Below, one piece after another: positions 1-64,000 of a DNA stretch of 64,000 bases (position 1 is the stretch's first letter; every line of letters starts with the position of its first letter). The notes beneath the pieces are model-generated. The model saw nothing but the letters and a program-made list of their open reading frames with translations, had not been told where the DNA came from and ran no database searches. This stretch comes from Mastigias papua (lineage: Eukaryota; Cnidaria; Scyphozoa; Rhizostomeae; Mastigiidae): positions 12,103,531 to 12,167,530 of the forward strand of contig OZ025272.1 of the NCBI GenBank assembly GCA_964019165.1, in the 5' to 3' direction. Position numbers and translations under genes: made by a program.

Positions 1-106
1 TATATATATGTAAATGAACATATGAATATAAATAGGATAAAAGTAAGCATATAAATAATGAATAGGTACATTTATATTCTTGACTGCTATCAAATTTTTG
101 TTCTAG

Positions 107-17876
<17,770 letters not shown>

Positions 17877-18974
17877 ACGCAGCTATAGAAATTTCCTCCC
17901 AGCGTTGTGATATAGATTTACTTTTTTAGGATAGTTGACATTATTTTAGTATGATCTATTTGTAGAGCTAATTTGTTAGTCTTTTTATTTCTTTATTCGC
18001 ATAACATTTACAATCAACACAGAAAAGACAGGACAGCACCACAGGGAGCGTGGAAATACACAGCAACTCTCTGACAATTACAGATAAAAAGTGAAACGAA
18101 ATCTACAAATAAGCAAGCCTATTTGCATAGTATGGCAGCTGCGCGCGCGAATCAATGATTAAGAAACGAAATTTCAAGCGTATAATTTGGCTCTGCGCGC
18201 TGACATGCCAATAGAAGTCATGAAGCTAATCTGATCATCATCTTGCGGGTTCTGCCATACTTTGCTGACTGGCAAGCAAGAAGTTACAATGTAAGCTAAA
18301 TTAAATACAAAACAAATGCAATAATACAAGTTGAATAAAAAACATATTTGAAGAGAGAGGAGACCCACGTATTAGTCTTTTTCCGTATCCGACGTTATGT
18401 TTGACAGGGGAGAGAATCATAATGTCATATAAAGGTTGGAAAGAACTGGTATTTTTCAGGTACTCACGAGGGCATTGAGTCTAAATAGATAACGACGACC
18501 AAGACGATGATGACAAGGAAGACGAAGATGACGACGCCGGTTAGGCCCTTACGTAATTGTGGGAAAGATACCGTATCCGAGCTTCAAATTTTCGCTGTGA
18601 TTTTATATATTATAGCTGCATGTTTCTAGATTCTCTTTAACTACTCCTGAAACTTTTAGCGCATTCACACGTCTTAGCATGTCAGCATGATTTCCCAGTT
18701 TATTATTAGTGGTATTATATGATCTTTTTCATTTTTTTGGTTGTGTGATAACAAATTAAACTCCCTTTTTACTACTTTTACTTGCTTATAGCGAGAGTGC
18801 TTTTAACATGCTTTATAATTGATATTCAATATCTTCTATATAGAGTCACAGCCAATCCTTTTTCAGCCTTGTCTTCATAAGTGCAGAAAAGAATATCAGT
18901 TATCACGTTTGTTTTCAAAGATCCTGCTTCTTATATGCCCTTATATTTGTAGCCAAATCTTCCTTGTTATGTGT

Positions 18975-19225
18975 AGGGCTCATTTGAAGTGTTCTGTGCC
19001 TGCGAGCACATTTGTCAGCATAAAATGTGCCCGCAAATTAAAGCTAGTTGTTACGGATGTTTAGATGCAGATAACGAACAGGCATGTCTTCTATTGAGTT
19101 CCCAGCTGCATTAAGTGCTATTACGCTAGCATATGTAGTAGATTTGGATCATTAATTCCTGCAGAAATTTGCAGTGTAGCATTTTGTGCCTGTGAACGGA
19201 GCCCACGCCCTCGGGCACATTAAGC
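18975..19225 (+). repeat. Dispersed repeat family A, copy 1
   Basis: Begins GGGCTCATTTGAAGTGTTCT and CTGTGCCTGCGAGCACAT, continues with GAGTTCCCAGCTG and CCTGCAGAAATTTGCAGTGT. The same ordered motifs occur in inverse orientation at 63243-63510. Intergenic between the NEK11-like and PPP1R16-like genes. Confidence 0.6.
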
Positions 19226-20939
19226 TTTTTCGATATAAGATCAAGGTTTCTTTGTTTGCATTTTTGTCGTTGTTCCAAGTGCCCATGTGAGTCCGGCACC
19301 CTTCTTAGTTACAGTGTTTCAAAGCTAACCAGACTTATTTTGTGATCACTAGCCTTTACTTCCCATAATCTGTGACCAGGGGCGCTTGAAGCACTGGGGC
19401 AGCTGGGGCAGCTGGGGCAGCATGATAGGCAGCCTCGTCAAACTTGCTACTAGTCATTAATTACGATAGAGAGTGTCGTGAGAAGGAAGTTAACACCAAC
19501 ATGTCCAACTTTGATCACAAATCTTTAGGCATTCCTTAATCAGCCCGCCTTTTTTATTGGTTTTTAATCAATGCTTCTATTTTGCTTTCAAACATTTCCA
19601 ACACGGGCGTACACTAAGATCGTTAATGTGAAGGTAGCTAGTAGCGGAGAAGCAATCATATTTGAAATGGTTTTGTAGGCAGCAAACGCAAATCAATGCT
19701 GGAAGGGTGAATTAAAGCTTTCTTACGGCTATACTGTCAGTATCTAGCGATCAAAGAAAAATATGGTGATGGTTAAAATTCTGTTGTCTTGAGCTTCAGC
19801 TACTAAGATGTCTTTAAATTACTAGACAGAAGTCTGAACAAAGTTCAACTCCAAGTACAGAAGAAACTTGAGTAGGCCCTCTGCATTAAATTTACATAAA
19901 GTAGGCACTGCTTCGTTCTTGTAACTTGAGTCACCATCGACAAAGCAGACCTGCATAGCAGACACTTGAATTATACACTCTAGAATTGTATGGTACTTTC
20001 ATCAGCAGCCCCAAAGCACAGTTTTCCAATCTTTGGAGTTATAGCTCAAGTTGCACCTTCTGTAAACTCTGTTTCACAGTTTAGTGATGCTTCTCTTAAT
20101 TCTATGCTTTACTTCTAAAAAACAATCAAAAACAACGTTTTCCAGCCATCTGGGAACTCTAGTTTTCAAAATTTTCCATGGTGCATCCTAGAGTACACAC
20201 TGGATACGAATGAATGTCCAATGTATGGAAAGTTTTGAAATGAAATGCTCTAATAGTCTTATGCCAAGCCCTCCAGTCCCCGCCGCTTATAAATAGCCTG
20301 GCAACATTGCTTAGAAAATTGGAAAGAATAGTGATGATGGCAACAAAGCAGCCTACTAACCTGCTACACTGGTGCTTTGGGAAAAGTCATTTTTCAAAGT
20401 GCCTTTTTAGGGAGCCTGGCCCTGCCGTTCAGAATTCCTTCTGGCACCCCTGCCTGTGACTTTCTTGGCTTGGTGCTGTCTTCTTTAGTAATGTTCATTA
20501 GATCTTTTCTCATGTCATCTTGCTGTCATTCACTGTCGTGTCTGATAGTTCCTTTGTGTCTACTTTCGTTTTCTAGATCTTGACCTAGTTTGATAGTTTC
20601 TATCTTGCAACTTGATCTTCATCTCTGTGCGAGTTGTTGGCTGGTTCTCCCTCTAATTCAAATGGGATTTTTACCAATACATGTCCCATGTAATCTTTAC
20701 TCTCTTTCTCCTTAATCGTTTTAATGAGCCATTCCACTCCTCAAGAGTCCAGTGTCCCCACTTGACGTTAGGGATGTGTTTCAAACTATAGCAGGCAGAC
20801 ATAGACTTTGAAAAACAAATAAACGGATAAAATGCACGGTTTTATGGGACCTTCTCAGAAACGCCCCTAATTCATTTAGAGTTAGTTGTAAGAATTTTTC
20901 GTGTTTTTTAATGTTACCATATTTCCTCGACACCTTAAC

Positions 20940-21020
20940 TGCATATTGCTCATAAAAAGTGCCTTATTAGAAAACAGTACTCGACTGCTCAAAAAGTTAA
21001 GAAAGGTCAGTACTGGATTT
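20940..21020 (+). repeat. Dispersed repeat family B, copy 1
   Basis: Contains CAGTACTCGACTGCTCAAAA followed by AGTTAAGAA, shared with 31495-31573 (inverse) and 34575-34660. It lies in the 17877-23192 intergenic gap, where I see no gene. Confidence 0.55.
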
Positions 21021-21606
21021 TTTAACACATAAGAAAGTAAACACGTTGATTACATATTTTGAAATCCCAACCACACAAACTCACCATCTCTTTTGTTTTG
21101 TACAGATTTACTTTGATAGTATATGTACTTCATTGTTATGTTTGTGTAGTACCTGTCTGTCTTTCTAACATTGCAGTTTTTCATAAACTTGACTACTTCT
21201 GCTATGGAAGTCTTTAGGAAATATTAGTGCTGAAATGATGAAAAAGCTAGGAAAGTTTCAGTACTGAGTGAAAAACTCTCTTATCATAACAGACATATCA
21301 CTATACAAACCATATTTCTGTTATTAGTATTATTCGGAAGTACGCTTAACCTCATTCAATACCTACTCTTGTGTACCGAGTAATTGCAGGGGGTGGAAAC
21401 AAATTTTCTGAAAAGTATTAATTGGGGGTTGGGATAGTCGGGGGGGTTGGGATAGTCGGGGGGGGGGTTAGAGAATGGAACACAAGGATAATGCAAGGAA
21501 CAACGTAGGAAGAATGGCTAATCATGGATTGTCAATAAAAAGCAAGGCAAAACAAAGTATAGTTATATTGTATGTGATTATTAAATAACTTTCTCAGGGA
21601 AATTCT

Positions 21607-21689
21607 GCTTCTTCCAAGAGACGTTTCATTTACTTAGAGGCCAACCGGATTCGTCTCTAAGTAAATGGAAACAGTCTCTGGGAAGAAGC
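21607..21689. repeat. Imperfect palindrome
   Basis: GCTTCTTCCAAGAGACGTTT and onward is matched by its inverse ending CTCTGGGAAGAAGC. Arms are about 35 bp with an 11-bp centre. G-runs lie on either side (21440-21475, 21775-21785). Intergenic. Confidence 0.6.
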
Positions 21690-23192
21690 TCAACTTCACT
21701 GATAACATCCTCAAAAGTAATAGATAGGGGACTGGAATAAATTGGGGTTTGGAAAAACTCAAAATCTGACAATTGGGGGGGGGGCAGACGAATATCCCTT
21801 ACCCGTGAGTACTGTCTGGATAAGGGTTGCGGCCTATGGCACTCATTCCACCGCTGGTTGCTGGGGTTGACCTTCTTGTGTGGTTTGTTTGCTTTCCTTG
21901 GCTAGTGGACCGATCTACAAAACAGGGGATGACAATTTTCTTGTGTTGAAACGCCTTACACAAATTATTTTCACTGATATCAACTGATAATTCTTGTGCC
22001 CAGAGGAAAAATCTAGGAGAAACTATACTGTTTCAAGTTTTTCAGGGGTTACTTCCTAAGGTATTCCGTAACCAGCCAGAGATGTCTCGAAGTAGGGAGG
22101 TGGGGACATCTCATCCACTTTTCGCATAATTGACCTTTGGCTTGTCATTAAAAATTGTCATATCAATTGGAGCTTCTGACTTGTCGGCAATTAGGGGTGT
22201 CTTGTTCAAACCTGTCGGTGAATCTCTTTTCTTACATCCCCATACAAGAATCCCTTAGCTCACTATTGTAGATAGTCCTTTATTTTCTACTTCTGGGGCC
22301 CCGGGTAGGATGAATAGAACCTTATGGTAATAATAGAGTGAAAATGCATGTTCTTGTACAGGAATGAAGCCAGAGGTAGAGGGGGGCGGGGTGCTCAGTC
22401 TATTAAGAGAGGCTGAGTCCCCTTTTCTGGGTAATGCTACTATATGGGCTGGACTAACAGCATGGGGTCTTTTGTAGTACCACAGATCATTGGTATCCAG
22501 TTTGCAATAATGTGTGAGAGCTTTCAAAAATTGTCCAAAACTATGAAGGGTGTAGACTCACCAAAGAATCGGTTGAACCACAACCTCTACACTAGGAAAG
22601 GCCCCCCTTGTAAAAATGTTAGCTCAAAACCAAACCCCTTTCGAACTCCTGGAACCACAGATTTTATTCCAACTAAAGGACAGTAGTCTTGCTGAAAAAT
22701 ATAGGCTGAGGGTTAGGGGCTGGAGCCGCTATGTGACGTATTTCCTTGATAACTGCCCAACCCTCCTTCCGAATGAGAGAACGTCGTCTAAACATGGATA
22801 ATGTTGGGGGTGTAATGACTGGAATACGGTGGACATAATGTCCATTTTGCAGCATTGCGTATCATCTATTTAGATCAAGGGTTTATTACGCCGTGAATAT
22901 GAAATCTTAGCCGATGCTTATTTTCATCGCATGTAAGGAGACAGGCTGTTGATTGAATTATGTACGTAAACTCTGGAGAAGGAGTCAACAGAGAGAGCGA
23001 ATGTCTGATTATTAGGCCAAGCTGAAATAGACAGCAAGTTTTGCATCTAATATAATGTTAAGAGGATTTAAAATTGGAGCACTGTAAAGCTGGGTATACT
23101 TGAGTAGCTGTTATACTTTAAGTTCGCTGGTTATTGTAGCTGCAACCGCTAAAAGGAGTCAATCCTGTCAGTTAGCTAGGCCACTGGACAGA

Positions 23193-35627
<12,435 letters not shown>

Positions 35628-38600
35628 TCTAGGTGTTTATACGATTTGATGATTTGGAGGGAAAATGGGTGAACACATTTGAAATTCTACACAAGCATGG
35701 CGATTTTGTAATTTGATTCGCAATCAAAAGTCGCATCATAGTAAATTAATGGCTTTTCGTGTCTTCATACATGTAAAGTTTAATTCATCATCGTCGTCAT
35801 CATTTTCAACGTCATTGTAGAGGACTTCAACGTTGTTGCTGAGTAAATGTCAACAAATCTCTTAAGGCTTAAGGTGCTTATATACCCGAGTATAACGCAC
35901 AATCTTTTCCACTGACACAGAAACTTAGATCTTGATATACTTATCAGATCATGTATAGAGGAAAAAGGATAAGATCATATAAAGAAGAAAATAGATATCT
36001 ATCTCCACTTAAGGGGAGTTTTGTTATATTATGGAATTACAAACAGAAGGAGTCGAGCGTTTCTTGGGTTATTTGGAGGTCAAAAGTTAGCCTTGAGTTT
36101 ATGCTATCGCATAGATGCATTAATTGTTGATGTTTTTGCTTCTTTACCCACCTGGAAAGCTACGAAATGCTCACCTGATCGTCAGTGGATAGACCTTTGT
36201 TTAACTGAAGGCAAGCGTTGTCCAGTCCCCAATCATGTTAAGTTAAAGACATATAACCAATTCTCTCGAGCATTAGTTAGTGTTTGACTGATAGTGACGC
36301 AGGACGAACCCCAGATGTATAAATGAAAAGATATTGTCATTCCACACTGCATCGTTTTAGTGGCAACAGAGAGGTTAGAGAGATTTAACTTTTTCCTACA
36401 CGGGTTTCCAGGAAACTTTCATTGGAGAATACATACGTATATGCATATTTAGAAAGTCTGGGATTTTGTAAAGCATAGCCTAAAGACCCATTTTGTAATT
36501 CCGTTCACAAATACTCGTAAATTATCATAAATTCAAGATTTTTTCATGGCATTGCATGCCTAATGGTTTGACCGCATTTGTAGCTAATTTTGATAGTCTT
36601 ATGTGTATTACCGGCATATAATGACAACTTTATGTTGTAAGGATAACGAGTAGCGGTTAATTAGGACAGCCTGTTCTAGAGATACGGAGATTGAGCTGTT
36701 TTCGTAAGGCCTGGCTGAACTAGGTAACAATGTCATGCGACGTCTAGAAATAGACCATGTTGCCCAAATGTATTCTAGTTTAGCCACCGTGTTGCATGAC
36801 CGATGTCGCTCAAAATTTGCTGCACGTATGTTTAAGCATGCTGAAACATTTTGTGCAACTTTTGTCACGTTGCTCAAATGTTTTCTAGTTTAGCCACTTT
36901 GTCGATAGACGATTCAATTCAATACTTCTGTATTCATGCTTTACACTTCAAAACCAATGGTCTTTTCATAGATCAGTTGTTAGCACGCTATTACTATCAT
37001 TTGTTCGACTACAAAATCGACACGTTTAGTAACATCCAGGAATGTATGTGCGACAACAGCAACGAAAAATGCAATGTTGCTCGACATTGTTGTCTAGTTT
37101 AGCAGGCCTTTAGGAGGATGCAAAACCACAGCTTTTTATAGCAGTAGAGCCTTGTTCTTATCAAACCTAAATCATTGACCAGATAGTTCTTTGGCGCAAT
37201 GGAGGTTGTGCTGAATGAATATTTTTCAAATTCTCAGAAATCGCTCTTAAAATATATCATTATGTACCAACCGCTGAAATCTTATTTTGCTATTCAAAAT
37301 ATTGTTGACGATATAGGTGTTTCTGATTCTTCTTCTAGGCAACGCATAGGGTATGTTGGAGTGTTTTCGAAATTAGTAATTTTCCATGCGAAATAGTACT
37401 CCTTTGATAATGCCTTTTAGCTGTCAGTTATTATTCTACCTTATTTAACAATTCAATGTTAGGCATCTCTTGTCTACCCGGAATTTTCCCCAGACCAGCA
37501 CAAGGTTTCTCAATTGCTGTACATCCTTTAACTTCCAAATAGAGTTTGCCTCGCATTGGTATTAGTTCCAACGACGCGCCAGCATCTGCATATGAGTGGG
37601 ATCCATTTGCTATTATAGCTCTTGCATTGGGAATATTTTTACGGACGTTTTTATGAGGTTTCTTGTTCTGTTTTTGAGTACAAAGGTGGTAATTTGTTGC
37701 ACATGTAAAAATGTAGTATGATTACAGGTCATACTTAATTAATAATTTTTAGGAAATATTCCACTTTCTGTTGAGAGAAGTGTTTTCTGTTGTCAGACAA
37801 ATGTATCTCTGCGACTACAGTGAGTCTGTGTTCTGCGGGCTGTTACCCTAGTAAAAATTAGAGTCAGAATTGTGCACTCGCGTTTTGACTACTAGCTGCA
37901 CGTGTAGACGTTATAGAGAAGAATCACGTTTATGGTGTATGTAGCGTTCTTTATATTTGACTTCGGTCAGCAAGGCCACAGAGTAGATAACTTGGGAATC
38001 TTCACGGACTCAGTTTATGCTTGGTTGAAGACCTAAAAATGTGAATGCTGTTTTCAGCACGCTAGCAGTAAGGGTTGGTGTGCCAGCGTTGCATTTGGTA
38101 AATTTCTTACCAGTATGCAAAAGGTCTGAAATTAATCAGGGCACATTTAGTAAAACATTTTACTAGAAAAACTAACTTTTTACTAGATTTTCCTTTTGAA
38201 TGTTTTGTAAGGTACGTTGTAGCGATCAGGTAAAGACCCAATATATGGAGGTACTCGTCTGGATTGCATCATTATCTTTAATATCAATGTTAGTATTTAA
38301 TGTTTGCATAAACAAAATGTTTGAAAAAATGTCTGCTTTCCAGTAGCACAAAGGAACCTTGGCCCATGTACTCTTCAGAAACTACGAAGATGAAGGTTTA
38401 GGCTGTTTTGAATCTCTACATAGGCCGAAAGCTGGCATGAGTAAAGTATGTATGTCAACCCTGGGCAATTTTTGTAGAGAAAGATAATCTCTTGATTCAC
38501 GGTGGTAAACGGAAGAAGGGAGGGTTCGCATCTAGCCGTTGATGCATCTGAGTTAGCTGTGAAGGAGGTAGAAAGCGGTTGCCTTGTTTACAACCACATA

Positions 38601-39183
38601 CTTAACTATTGTGGTTGCTGTTGCTACTGTTGATAGCAGTGGCAGTGGTTGACAGTTAGGGTAGCTCAAGATGGAAGCTCTCTGCCAGATGACAATGACG
38701 AAGAGATCGGATCTTGTGAATTAAGGTAATATTTAGTCTTGGAAAGCAAAGCATGATCGGTAGACAGAAGCTATCACTTTGACTTTGCTATGGAATTTAG
38801 CTTCTGTCTGAATAGTCTTGGCGGCGGGAGTTTCCTATGCTTTGTTAGCAATAAATTAAAGTAATTCATTTGTGAGATGAGAATTGTTGCATAGACTCTA
38901 CTTGTCTGGGAGACATGCATCCTTGTTTATAGGTAATTTCGTTATTTCTATAGGTTGACTCAATTCAAACAATCTCAAGCTAAGTTCTGGAAGAAAAAAC
39001 TTTTCTGTTTTCTGGTTGCTTGTTCTGTAATTACTGCTTTGATTCATTGTAATATGTCACAATACGCTATAAAATTTACCTTTTAGGATCTGATGTGCCT
39101 GCAAATGATGTATACAATAAAGTATCAGCATTAGAGCATTGGTCACCTGGGTAGTTTTTGTGTTTATAATTCCTAGTCAAATA
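35628..39183. other. Intergenic gap 2
   Basis: From the PPP1R16-like stop to the RPGRIP1L ATG. It holds the 36.7-37.1 kb repeats. Short frames here show no family features. An acceptor-like CCTAG 7 bp before 39184 suggests a noncoding first exon somewhere upstream. Confidence 0.6.
36745..37105 (+). repeat. Irregular repeats, TTCTAGTTTAGCCAC motif
   Basis: TGTTGCCCAAATGTATTCTA, then CGTTGCTCAAATGTTTTCTA about 114 bp later, each followed by GTTTAGCCAC. A weaker third unit, TTGTCTAGTTTAGCA, is near 37090. Intergenic gap 35628-39183, where I find no gene. Confidence 0.45.
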
Positions 39184-63825
<24,642 letters not shown>

Positions 63826-63842
63826 GTAAGTTCTCTCAAGTT

Positions 63843-63961
<119 letters not shown>

Positions 63962-64000
63962 GTTTTAAGACTGGAAACAGACCAATTGATTACTAAAGGG

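Larger units (their letters stand above)
17877..23192. other. Intergenic gap 1
   Basis: From the NEK11-like stop to the PPP1R16-like ATG. It holds a GAC/GAT-rich stretch (18487-18540), repeat family A copy 1, repeat family B copy 1 and the 21607 palindrome. The PPP1R16 promoter and 5'UTR must lie toward its right end but I cannot place them. No other gene seen. Confidence 0.6.

Noticed and set aside
23100..23192. Extension of PPP1R16 exon 1 upstream of the ATG at 23193
   Set aside because: It would need a TTG start. The family N-terminus aligns with the ATG, so this is taken as 5'UTR.

Overview
The window is nuclear DNA of an animal. It is AT-rich and full of introns with GT-AG borders, and it holds three multi-exon genes, all on the + strand. 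I rebuilt each gene exon by exon by following reading phase across splice sites. Every exon length fits the phase of its neighbours. The genes are: (1) the 3' part of a NEK11-like kinase (107-17876, 15 exons; glycine loop and catalytic lysine lie before the window); (2) a complete PPP1R16-type (TIMAP/MYPT3) ankyrin regulator of protein phosphatase 1 (23193-35627, 10 exons) ending in a CaaX box; (3) the 5' part of an RPGRIP1L (nephrocystin-8) orthologue (39184-63825 and beyond, 25 exons seen), covering the coiled coils and the start of the first C2 domain. Species cannot be fixed from sequence alone. The LINE tails and the other repeats resemble those of marine invertebrates such as cnidarians, but this is only an impression.

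One clear RNA gene is present: a U2 snRNA on the - strand inside PPP1R16 intron 4 (about 27403-27587), with branch-site recognition sequence, stem IIb and Sm site.

The introns are heavily colonised. RPGRIP1L intron 7 carries a recent Penelope-like element (reverse transcriptase plus GIY-YIG endonuclease, - strand). Its 3' end is repeated as a perfect-looking inverted copy of about 670 bp. Each arm holds what I read as a hammerhead self-cleaving ribozyme core. A decayed ribozyme with the same layout follows a dead Penelope GIY-YIG fragment in the NEK11 gene (2750-3350). A 221-bp foldback element at 33470-33690 carries a hammerhead-like core in each arm. Other elements are LINE fragments of at least two kinds, tRNA-derived and 5S-like SINE copies, several TIR/foldback elements, and long TA, CA, TG and ATG microsatellites.

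Two structural oddities deserve attention. A 104-bp block containing a NEK11 kinase exon (less its first base), its donor site and 25 bp of intron recurs unchanged about 21.8 kb away inside a PPP1R16 intron, next to the same CA repeat. In addition, a SINE head has its Pol III A-box expanded into about 12 tandem 9-bp copies.

Intergenic gaps are 17877-23192 and 35628-39183. I see repeats there but no gene. NEK11 and RPGRIP1L both belong to centrosome/cilium biology, so the one-strand cluster with a PP1 regulator is noted, but shared regulation is not shown by the sequence.
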